Shown here: positions 1-6,116 of the stretch, in pieces
Layout: each line of letters starts with the position of its first letter
Numbering within the stretch: the first letter of the stretch is position 1
Source: Flavobacteriales bacterium UBA979
GTDB taxonomy: Bacteria; Bacteroidota; Bacteroidia; Flavobacteriales_D; Sanyastnellaceae
Direction: 5' to 3'
DNA: 6,150 bases
Assembly (NCBI GenBank): GCA_002292325.1
Contig: DBBR01000049.1
Coordinates: 1-6,150 of the forward strand
Notes under the pieces: model-generated
What the model was told of the DNA's origin: nothing
Seen by the model: the letters and a program-made list of their open reading frames with translations, nothing else
Databases searched by the model: none
Position numbers and translations under genes: made by a program

Positions 1-72
1 GGATCGTGCCGCAGGTTGCAAATTTCGCGTCCATAAGAGGTTGTTCCCGGAACGGGAGAGTTCTCGAACCCC
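1..72 (-). other. Left-edge stretch with GTTC/GAAC dyads; possible continuation of the interrupted B2-like frame
   Basis: These bases follow the TAA at 73-75. In the frame of the preceding ORF they encode 24 codons without a stop, but no ATG. A second minus-strand frame is also open here, from a TTG at 152 to the edge, and also lacks an ATG. The stretch contains a compact set of inverted motifs at 43-69 (GTTCC-C-GGAAC, then GTTC-TC-GAAC). The loops are too small for a good terminator hairpin and no T-tract follows. I cannot decide whether it is coding. Confidence 0.3.
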
Positions 73-213
73 TTATTCGCTGACCCTAATGAATTCAAGG
101 CTTTGAAGACATTCCCAACAAACTGACAGCAGAATTTCGGTCGGCGTCCCAATCAGAATTTGTCTCGAAGAGTAAGCGAAGTTTCTGAGGCGCCCCTTAC
201 CTCCTGATCTCAT
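73..213 (-). CDS. Short ORF resembling the N-terminus of a lasso-peptide B2 (transglutaminase-like) protein, possibly broken
   Basis: ATG at 213-211 overlaps the nucleotidyltransferase TGA (ATGA), the same coupling used twice elsewhere in this operon, and opens 46 codons before TAA at 75-73. The translation has a basic start (G-K-G-R-L-R-N-F, 5-12), S-S-R-Q (15-18) and a hydrophobic helix, E-I-L-L-S-V-C-W (26-33), ending L-Q-S-L-E-F-I-R-V (36-44). This follows the N-terminal pattern of split lasso B2 proteins (basic L-R-x-F, then S-x-R-x, then a hydrophobic helix, then L-x-x-L-P-F-x-x-V), with Glu in place of the usual Pro. The same frame stays open from the TAA to the window edge (24 codons, including L-L-W-T-R-N), which may be the continuation past an in-frame stop. 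The Cys-His-Asp protease core would lie outside the window. Against it: arginine codons AGA/AGG are over-represented for such a short ORF. It could also be a genuine small protein or noncoding. Confidence 0.4.
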   Translation of the reverse strand: MRSGGKGRLRNFAYSSRQILIGTPTEILLSVCWECLQSLEFIRVSE

Positions 214-1307
214 GAAGATGCTTGGAAAAATGCAACGAAGATTTTCACTTTTCGAGGGAATCGCTCACCGTAGGCGCGGTATTGTGTATGTCGAAAGGCC
301 GAATACATGACTTTGCAAAGATGCACACGCGCAAGAATACTTACATAACGCACATACATGTCTTTGTGCGGATAGTAAATGTTCCTTCGATAACGAATCG
401 ATGGTTGTGGGGTCGCCGCTTCAAACGATTTCGGGGGCAATTTCGCTCCGTTTTCAAACAACGTGCTCAAACACCAAAACCACATAAAATCCACACCATC
501 TTCAAAAAAGCTCTTCTTCAACTCTTCCCAATCGGCCAAGGACCAATTCTGAGTCAACTGATGAAGATCAAAAATCCACATCGCAGATGACCAGTTGCCA
601 TCCATATAACCATTCCCCATGATCGTTCGAACCAGAGGAACACCTGACATAGCCCGAATGCCTTTCGCCCAGCCGTCAAGGGTCAATTCAACCGTTGCAG
701 AATTTGAAAGCCAGTCTGTAACCCGGTTTCGAGCAACTAACCCCCCCAATCGCCAATGAAGATCGAATTCAACATCGAGCTTTGTGTGATGAAAGGGTAC
801 TGCATGTCTCAATAATCTGTAGCGCTCAGGATTCTGTTCATAACGCATTCGAATCGACGCATCCATCTCAAAACCCGCTGCATACAATGAGTCAATTGCC
901 GCATCAATCTGCTCATACGGCAACCACACATCGATGTCGGACATGGTGCGATTTAAAGGCCGAGCAATTTGGTTTTGAACTGCCAGTCCTTTGATCACGA
1001 CAGGGGTCATTCCCTGTTCAATCCAATGCGCGAGGAGCGGCTGAATTACGCGTTCGTTCCAGCGGTGTTTCAGCCACCAATACCGCTCCATCTTCGACAC
1101 GGCTTTGGGAAAAGGAATTTCAATTTTGTGCTGTTTACACCGATCCGATAGAAGCGGAATTAACCGCAATGCCCGACCATCCAAATCGGACACATCCGTT
1201 GCCCGCTCCCATTGTTCTAAACACAACTTTGCATTCTCGGAATCAGGAGAAAGAAGTGCTTTGACCAGCACCATCAAATTTTCATCTGAATGATTGGAAT
1301 GAGTCAC
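210..1307 (-). CDS. NTP_transf_5-type nucleotidyltransferase family protein
   Basis: A 365-residue protein of the uncharacterised nucleotidyltransferase family often found near lasso-peptide-like and glycan clusters. Motifs seen: V-I-K-G-L-A (104-109), R-x-x-S-D-I-D-V-W-L (120-129, Asp124 and Asp126 as the metal-binding pair) and D-V-E-F-D-L-H-W-R-L (178-187) as the third acidic strand. The rest is helical, with a basic, aromatic C-terminus. It would transfer a nucleotidyl group to an unknown substrate; no function is proven for the family that I can name. The chosen start is GTG at 1307, 11 bp after the GT2 stop; ATG at 1274 (residue 12) is a real alternative, and neither has a visible Shine-Dalgarno. 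A run of seven G on the coding strand (747-741) lies in codons 187-189; the frame continues through it intact. Its TGA overlaps an ATG of the next frame (210-213). Confidence 0.85.
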   Translation of the reverse strand: MTHSNHSDENLMVLVKALLSPDSENAKLCLEQWERATDVSDLDGRALRLIPLLSDRCKQHKIEIPFPKAVSKMERYWWLKHRWNERVIQPLLAHWIEQGMTPVVIKGLAVQNQIARPLNRTMSDIDVWLPYEQIDAAIDSLYAAGFEMDASIRMRYEQNPERYRLLRHAVPFHHTKLDVEFDLHWRLGGLVARNRVTDWLSNSATVELTLDGWAKGIRAMSGVPLVRTIMGNGYMDGNWSSAMWIFDLHQLTQNWSLADWEELKKSFFEDGVDFMWFWCLSTLFENGAKLPPKSFEAATPQPSIRYRRNIYYPHKDMYVRYVSILARVHLCKVMYSAFRHTQYRAYGERFPRKVKIFVAFFQASS

Positions 1308-1318
1308 TTTGAAGGGAT

Positions 1319-2011
1319 TTACATTTGGCCGCTGCGCATGTGATTGCGAAGGAATTCGAGGTATTTTTGCTTATCCGGTTTTGCCGTCATATTGTTTTCG
1401 TGAACCCTGCGTCGAGTGAGCACCTCTTTCACGAAGAGAGGCTCGACACCTCCCCTTAAAGCGGGCGAAATCCAATGCACAAAATCCACATATTGCACAT
1501 CCTCATCCATGGGGCCGAGATTTTCGATTAACTCGCGCGACAACAACGCATTCGTGCGCCAAAAATGTTTGTGTGATCCTGGGCGTGCTGTATGAGACCT
1601 CGGTGAATCCACCTGAAAACTATTGAATTCTTCCATCAGTGTACCAATCGCCCATACCGCCTGACCAGCGCGCTGTTTGTGAGCAATGGCAACCTGTTTT
1701 TCCAGTTTGAGGGGCAACCACAAATCATCGCTATCACAAAAAGCAACCGCCCAAACTGCAGGTGAAAGGTCAAGCAATGCAACATTTACTGCACTCGGGG
1801 CACCTCCATTCGCTTTGCGAATTGCGCTCCATCGACTATCCATTTTTGCCAATGCCGTGGCAGCTTCGAACGTACCATCGGTGCTTCCATCATCCACAAT
1901 GACTCCGCGCCATGAAGTATAGGTTTGGGCTTGTATGGAGAGCGCACACTCCTCAATATACTTCACTGCATTGAATGCAGGTATGATGATCAAAACGTGT
2001 GACTCACTCAT
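1319..2011 (-). CDS. GT2 glycosyltransferase, stand-alone
   Basis: A 230-residue GT-A fold glycosyltransferase that would move a sugar from a nucleotide-sugar donor to an unknown acceptor. Seen: N-terminal strand V-L-I-I-I-P-A-F-N (6-14), V-D-D-G-S-T-D-G-T (39-47), G-G-A-P-S-A-V-N-V-A (69-78) and the metal-binding D-S-D-D-L-W (93-98). The acceptor-side acidic motif is Y-V-D-F-V-H-W (174-180), so Asp176 would be the base where many GT2 enzymes have Glu-Asp. The C-terminal box is R-R-R-V-H-E-N-N-M-T (200-209). It has the short single-domain length, no membrane helices and no signal peptide. Its ATG overlaps the stop of the kinase-GT2-GT2 gene as ATGA, so the two are probably translated together. 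It ends 11 bp before the GTG start of the nucleotidyltransferase. It is only a distant paralogue of the two fused GT2 domains, sharing motifs but having a different acidic motif. Confidence 0.93.
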   Translation of the reverse strand: MSESHVLIIIPAFNAVKYIEECALSIQAQTYTSWRGVIVDDGSTDGTFEAATALAKMDSRWSAIRKANGGAPSAVNVALLDLSPAVWAVAFCDSDDLWLPLKLEKQVAIAHKQRAGQAVWAIGTLMEEFNSFQVDSPRSHTARPGSHKHFWRTNALLSRELIENLGPMDEDVQYVDFVHWISPALRGGVEPLFVKEVLTRRRVHENNMTAKPDKQKYLEFLRNHMRSGQM

Positions 2012-4509
2012 TTGGATTGGCGTTTAGCCCCAATTCGCTCGCGAAGCATGCGCATCAGTTCGATTTTCATCTCCTCCGTCCTATTGCTGTTATTGTGTTC
2101 CCCAAACCGACGGATGACGAAGACATCTTCACAGACTATTTCCTCTCCGAAGCGGTCGCGCATGCGGACCGCGAACTCCATATCATCACCCAACTTGTAT
2201 TCCTCGTTGAACCCATTAACATCAAAAAGAGCAGAACGAGCCACAATCCATCCTGAGGGAACAAGGCACTTGTGAGGACTCTTGCTTATGACATCCCAAT
2301 TATCCGGCCATTCGAACCCTTCCGCAAGTTCGGGCTGAATCCATGTGGTAGCCCACGAGCGGTTTCGGTCTGCTTTGAGCGCCCCTAATTGAATGCTGTG
2401 CTTATCAGGCGGCCACATATCATCTTGGTCCAAAAATGCACACCATGCACTTTCACCTGCCCTCCATCCAACATTTCGAGCCGCAGCAACGCAATTATTG
2501 GCCTTCAAGGTGATGAGTTTTCCTCGATTGCCAAACCACCCGGGCAGTTGGTCCTTCAACCATTCTGCTGAACCATCCGTCGAGGCATCATCCACGAAAA
2601 TCACCTGATGTGGTGGTGTCTCCTGCTGGGCAATATTTTGCAACAAACTGGGCAGAAACTGCATCCCATTGAACACCGGAACCACCACATCATATCGCCA
2701 CCTCTCAGATTCATCTCGCAAGGATGCCATTGGACGCGGCTTGCCATTCACGTTTGCCGATCGTCTGCGTTGAATCGACTTGGACAAGATGTCCAAAATC
2801 CCCAGCGACTTCGAGCTCATGTCCTTGACCGAGTTATTCCCGTGCCAATGGTAATGGAGCATGGTGTTTTCCAAGATGATGAAGGGTTCGGATGCTTCAC
2901 GAACGCGGTTCCACCAATCAAAATCCTCGCTAAAACGCAAATCCGAATCAAAATGACCAATGCGCTCGAAGACTTCAGGTCGGACCAAAATTGCCCCCAG
3001 ATGAACGTGACTGATGTGACGTTCGTCATCGAGGTATTTATCAATCGGATCTTCTACGCCTGGGACAATGTGGTATTGGACCCTACCGCCAACGATCTGC
3101 AATTCAGGATCCATGCAAGCCTTCGAAATGGAGTGCAACCATTTGTTTTCCGGCCAGGCGTCATCATGATCGCAAAAACCAATCCAATCCACTCCCGCCA
3201 CTTGGGCAGCATCAATGCCCGCATTGCGAGCTGCAGCTGGCCCTGAATTTCGCTCAAGTGTTATGTGCTTTATTCGTTCTGGTTCATGCGCGGCGAGGGC
3301 AGCGATTCGCATTTTTGCTGTGCCATCGTCACTGGCATCATCAACCAGGTAGAGGGTGAACTTAGCGTTGAACCAATTTTGTGAAACCAGACTCTCCCAA
3401 GCTCGTTCGAGTTCAGGCCCCGGGTTGTATGCGGGCATAATGACCGCGACCTCCCACAGCTTCGATTCTGCTAGAAGCGGAAAGCGCGTTTGATTCAATT
3501 GCAGGATTGAACTCAACCCCCAACGAAAGGTTGGAACTTGATTCAGCAGCGCTCTAAATCGGGCCCAGGATTGTGGCCGATCCTCAGGAAGGTGCATTAA
3601 GGTGGTGGGCGCGATGGCGAGCATCGCAGCTGAGGCGCTGATTTTCTCACAAAAAATTGAATCCAATGCCTCATGACTTGAGGGCAGTTCGGGAATGAGT
3701 ATGCCACGGATGGGCATTTTTCGAGCCAAGGTTCCAATCCGAGTGAGGGACGAAACTGCCTTTGCTCCTTCCGCCGGCAATCGCAATTTATCCTTTAAGT
3801 GAGGAAACCAAGACCCTACCGCATCCCAGGTCAACTTGATGGAATCGTACAACGGAAAAACCATGGGATTCTCTCCTGTATCCACCAAGATGTAATCATC
3901 TCCTTGAGCAGAAAATCCAGACTCCAGCAGCGAAACAACGGTCGTGGACTTTCCTGACCCGCTGGGCCCAGGAATCAGCCAAGATGACGAGCCATCAGGT
4001 GATACGGCCGCAGCATGCATGAGCTGGAGTGTGGTGTTTCGCGTACCCCAGTGAAGCAAAACACGGAAAGGAAACGTGTCTTCCCACCACGGCAATTTTT
4101 CTGGATCTGCCACCCAAAAAAGCCCATGCCCATCACGGTGTGCATGGATTAGCTTATGCCATGGTTGAAACCGCAAATCAAAGTCCACTGCTTCTCCATT
4201 CATATCCAACGGCACACCGGCCTCGGTAAATTGTCCACCGATCCAATTGGGAGCTACCAGCGGCTCTTGCAATGCCCGATTGCTCGAAGCATGCAAAATA
4301 AGATCCGGAGCGTGATCGTCTACCGGAGCAGCCCAATGAGAAATAGCCGGAGCGATTCGTTTCCACAACTGGGTGCAACTGCATCGCACTTCAACCCGAA
4401 AACCGCTCCAGTCAGCCTTTAAAATCTGCAGTTGCGGTGACTTGCTTTCCGCTGCTGAAAAAACAGACAGCGAACGGTCAAAGAAGGCATCAAATTCGAG
4501 CCGTTTCAT
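2008..4509 (-). CDS. HprK-like kinase fused to two tandem GT2 glycosyltransferase domains
   Basis: An 833-residue three-domain protein. Residues about 1-345 are an HprK/lasso-peptide-kinase-like region: L-M-H-A-A-A-V (163-169), a Walker A P-loop GPSGSGKST (181-189), then Q-G-D-D-Y-I-L-V-D (202-210) with the Asp pair 204-205. His165, Lys187, Ser188 and Asp204/205 correspond to the HprK catalytic set, so the kinase site looks intact. Residues about 353-565 are the first GT2: V-D-D-A-S-D-D-G (389-396), A-A-A-R-N-A-G (425-431), D-H-D-D (447-450), S-E-D-F-D-W-W (527-533), H-W-H-G-N-N-S (554-560). Residues about 606-815 are the second GT2: V-D-D-A-S-T-D-G (639-646), A-A-A-R-N-V-G (675-681), D-Q-D-D (694-697), G-D-D-M-E-F (774-779), H-N-N-S (805-808). 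Both keep the nucleotide-sugar/metal Asp motifs. There are no membrane segments. Known HprK-like tailoring kinases phosphorylate serine on peptides, but the substrate here is unknown. It overlaps both neighbours by ATGA. Confidence 0.9.
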   Translation of the reverse strand: MKRLEFDAFFDRSLSVFSAAESKSPQLQILKADWSGFRVEVRCSCTQLWKRIAPAISHWAAPVDDHAPDLILHASSNRALQEPLVAPNWIGGQFTEAGVPLDMNGEAVDFDLRFQPWHKLIHAHRDGHGLFWVADPEKLPWWEDTFPFRVLLHWGTRNTTLQLMHAAAVSPDGSSSWLIPGPSGSGKSTTVVSLLESGFSAQGDDYILVDTGENPMVFPLYDSIKLTWDAVGSWFPHLKDKLRLPAEGAKAVSSLTRIGTLARKMPIRGILIPELPSSHEALDSIFCEKISASAAMLAIAPTTLMHLPEDRPQSWARFRALLNQVPTFRWGLSSILQLNQTRFPLLAESKLWEVAVIMPAYNPGPELERAWESLVSQNWFNAKFTLYLVDDASDDGTAKMRIAALAAHEPERIKHITLERNSGPAAARNAGIDAAQVAGVDWIGFCDHDDAWPENKWLHSISKACMDPELQIVGGRVQYHIVPGVEDPIDKYLDDERHISHVHLGAILVRPEVFERIGHFDSDLRFSEDFDWWNRVREASEPFIILENTMLHYHWHGNNSVKDMSSKSLGILDILSKSIQRRRSANVNGKPRPMASLRDESERWRYDVVVPVFNGMQFLPSLLQNIAQQETPPHQVIFVDDASTDGSAEWLKDQLPGWFGNRGKLITLKANNCVAAARNVGWRAGESAWCAFLDQDDMWPPDKHSIQLGALKADRNRSWATTWIQPELAEGFEWPDNWDVISKSPHKCLVPSGWIVARSALFDVNGFNEEYKLGDDMEFAVRMRDRFGEEIVCEDVFVIRRFGEHNNSNRTEEMKIELMRMLRERIGAKRQSK

Positions 4510-4955
4510 GCCGAATCTTCATCTGAACCTGAACGTTCCGGCAACGAAGACTCCTCATTCTCCTGCTCAGGCCAACCCTCATCATCCACTTCATGGATAA
4601 TGTCAAGTGCCAACAAATCCTGCATATCGCCGAAGGTTAGCAGTTCAGAAGGAATCCGCTTTTCGAGCATAAAATCCGGCTTTCTTCGATCCATTTGACC
4701 GGAATACTCCAGAATCAATTCTTCCTTCAGCATCATCTCCCAAACTTTCTGAGTTTGTTCAATTTCAGCCGGATCGGGATTACATCGATCGATCCACTCC
4801 AGCTTTCCGCGGGATGCATCGTCAAATGGCATCGCATCTAATAATTCTACAATTCCGCCACGAACACTGTAGTACAGGCCTTTTTCAAGATGCGCCACGA
4901 CCAATTCCTCTTCAAAACGATCTGCAACCACTTTTTTACTCCACTGATAGAACAT
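4506..4955 (-). CDS. PqqD-like (RRE-type) peptide-binding protein
   Basis: A 149-residue protein whose N-terminal 90 residues match the PqqD/RRE pattern: beta strands around residues 8-31 with E-E-E-L-V-V-A-H-L at 15-23, then G-L-Y-Y-S (26-30) where the family usually has a K-Y-Y-x-L-N type turn, then a helix I-V-E-L-L-D at 35-40 and a helical half around 61-83. In RiPP pathways such small domains bind the leader of a precursor peptide and present it to modifying enzymes. Residues 100-149 are an extra tail: a hydrophobic-acidic stretch (L-L-A-L-D-I-I-H-E-V-D at 114-124, G-W-P at 127-129) and a very acidic, serine-rich end. It is cytosolic, with no signal peptide or membrane segment. It is the first gene of the operon, and its TGA overlaps the next ATG (ATGA, 4506-4509), so the two are translationally coupled. 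The class call is from pattern, not a search. Confidence 0.7.
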   Translation of the reverse strand: MFYQWSKKVVADRFEEELVVAHLEKGLYYSVRGGIVELLDAMPFDDASRGKLEWIDRCNPDPAEIEQTQKVWEMMLKEELILEYSGQMDRRKPDFMLEKRIPSELLTFGDMQDLLALDIIHEVDDEGWPEQENEESSLPERSGSDEDSA

Positions 4956-5050
4956 TGTACAAGTTTTTACACCTTAAAGATACAAAAACAATCCTATCAT
5001 AATGTTATACTATTTTGATATGTTAATTATGTATTTTAGACTAAATTACA
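4956..5050 (-). promoter_or_regulatory. AT-rich putative promoter region of the PqqD-kinase-GT operon
   Basis: The composition drops sharply to AT-rich in this gap, unlike the flanking genes. On the minus strand TTAACA (5026-5021, one mismatch from the -35 consensus) is followed after 19 bp by TATGAT (5001-4996, one mismatch from the -10 consensus). The spacer is longer than ideal, so the exact pairing is uncertain. An AAGGTG lies too far (about 14 nt) from the ATG at 4955 to be a strong ribosome binding site. No peptide-sized open frame with a convincing start is apparent on the minus strand of the gap. Confidence 0.35.
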
Positions 5051-5082
5051 AGAGCGCTGACTCGATCCTAATCATCCGCTCT
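5051..5082 (-). terminator. Weak inverted repeat, possible terminator after the sulfotransferase gene
   Basis: A perfect 6-bp inverted repeat (AGAGCG / CGCTCT at 5082-5077 and 5056-5051, minus strand) encloses a 20-nt loop and is followed by the T-rich run TGTAATTT. It lies about 50 bp after the sulfotransferase stop. Stem and T-tract are both weaker than in the terminator at the right edge, so it may attenuate transcription or be chance. Confidence 0.3.
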
Positions 5083-5134
5083 ACCGAATCCTTCTTTCAA
5101 CCCAATCCACCGTGGAATACCCCCACTCGTATTG

Positions 5135-6028
5135 TCACAAATTCCAGATTGCAGCGAGTCGTTCATGGCCTAAACGGCTGGTAATTGCTCGATAATGTGA
5201 CGCTAAGAATGCATGAGCTGCATCACGTTGCTCAGGTGTTAATCCCTGTTCGGATGACTTTGAATCGTGCATGAGCAAGTCAAAGTCCCCTTGAATGCTC
5301 CGGATCCCTGCCCAACGATGGAAGTCATCGAGGTACAATTGACCCTCCGGACCGAACAACTCTTCGAATACCAGCTCATAAACATCCGGAAGGCACTCAT
5401 TCAAAGTCTCCACTGCCTGCGCATAATTGCCATGCTTAGACCAACCTTGAATCGTTCCGTTTTGGCAAAATTCAGCTAATTCCATCTTCCCTCTCTGCTC
5501 TTCATTTCGCTTGACATGCTTCATAGCCGATTCGAGTCGAGCGAGAGGGTCTCGCCACATCACAAACGGACGCACTTCAAAGTCAGCTCGCAATTCCAGC
5601 AGCAAATGCTCCAACTGAGGAATCGAGAGGCAGAGGTAGGTGGGGGTTATATCACCCACCACCAATCCCCTTGGATTTACTGCACTCGGCTTGGACCACT
5701 GAAAAAAAGCTTGATTCAACGCTCCGGATTGGGCAAACTTGCGCAAGAGAGGCCCTCGCTTTCGTCCCAATGGCCAATGGTAATCCAACGCATCAAAACC
5801 TTGCGCTTGCGCATTGCTCAAGATCTGTCCGCACCTTCTGGCACTCCACCATCTCCTCGCTTCAAATAGACGCGGTTTTCGTTGGTAACCGCTTCCCGCC
5901 AAGTCAAATTCTTTCGTGAAATTGCGGTCAAAAGCTGTGTCCGGATGTCGGCTTAAATGATTATGCATCCAAGTAGTTCCGGACTTTTGCACTCCCAATC
6001 CGAGCAAAAATATAGGCTTCTGTCCCAT
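5135..6028 (-). CDS. PAPS-dependent sulfotransferase
   Basis: Predicted cytoplasmic sulfotransferase of 297 residues that would transfer sulfate from PAPS to a hydroxyl or amino group; the acceptor is unknown. Seen directly: the 5'-phosphosulfate-binding loop at residues 12-25 (GVQKSGTTWMHNHL, Lys15 being the catalytic-type lysine), a D-I-T-P-T-Y strand at 126-131, and the 3'-phosphate-binding segment at 159-171 (RDPLARLESAMKH, with Arg159 and Ser167). A glycine-tyrosine box (HGNY, 199-202) and an acidic V-F-E-E-L segment (220-224) follow, as in bacterial members. Length is normal for the family. The frame stays open upstream to a TTG at 6112, but that start abuts the terminator and adds about 28 residues before the usual short N-terminus, so I chose ATG at 6028; ATG at 6094 is possible. 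No clear Shine-Dalgarno is visible. It is separated from the downstream operon by about 180 bp, so co-function is inferred from position only. Confidence 0.9.
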   Translation of the reverse strand: MGQKPIFLLGLGVQKSGTTWMHNHLSRHPDTAFDRNFTKEFDLAGSGYQRKPRLFEARRWWSARRCGQILSNAQAQGFDALDYHWPLGRKRGPLLRKFAQSGALNQAFFQWSKPSAVNPRGLVVGDITPTYLCLSIPQLEHLLLELRADFEVRPFVMWRDPLARLESAMKHVKRNEEQRGKMELAEFCQNGTIQGWSKHGNYAQAVETLNECLPDVYELVFEELFGPEGQLYLDDFHRWAGIRSIQGDFDLLMHDSKSSEQGLTPEQRDAAHAFLASHYRAITSRLGHERLAAIWNL

Positions 6029-6116
6029 GCTTAAATGTAAGAGATTGTAGCTTCTCTTCACCCAAAGAAGAATTTGACCGCAACTTTGAAACATTAATCC
6101 GCAAGGGGCCAACGCT
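6029..6116 (-). promoter_or_regulatory. Leader/promoter region of the sulfotransferase gene
   Basis: This 88-bp stretch lies between the terminator and the chosen ATG. On the minus strand it contains TACAAT, one mismatch from the -10 consensus, about 23 bases before the ATG. No good -35 hexamer sits at 16-18 bp; the best is a weak TTCTTC. An open frame from TTG at 6112 runs through the whole stretch, so a longer sulfotransferase N-terminus cannot be excluded. Confidence 0.3.

Noticed and set aside
3..152. Minus-strand frame open from TTG 152 to the left edge, considered as a small peptide or frameshifted B2 continuation
   Set aside because: It has no ATG, overlaps the ATGA-coupled frame, and lacks the hydrophobic L-x-x-L-x-F segment; the evidence favours the other frame, though a frameshift cannot be fully excluded.
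222..590. Plus-strand open frame of 122 codons
   Set aside because: It is antisense to the C-terminal part of the nucleotidyltransferase and has a composition typical of a shadow frame.
2608..3246. Plus-strand open frame of 212 codons
   Set aside because: It lies entirely opposite the kinase-GT2-GT2 gene, whose two GT2 domains have intact motifs through this region; its own translation shows no recognisable domain.
5002..5184. Plus-strand ORF of 60 codons starting in the AT-rich gap, considered as a precursor peptide
   Set aside because: It runs into the antisense of the sulfotransferase C-terminus, has no ribosome binding site, and lies on the strand opposite to every other gene. No leader/core pattern is visible.
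6029..6112. Longer sulfotransferase start at TTG 6112 (28 extra residues)
   Set aside because: The start codon is TTG, lies 4 bp from the terminator T-tract, has no ribosome binding site, and the family motif order fits the ATG at 6028 with the usual short N-terminus.
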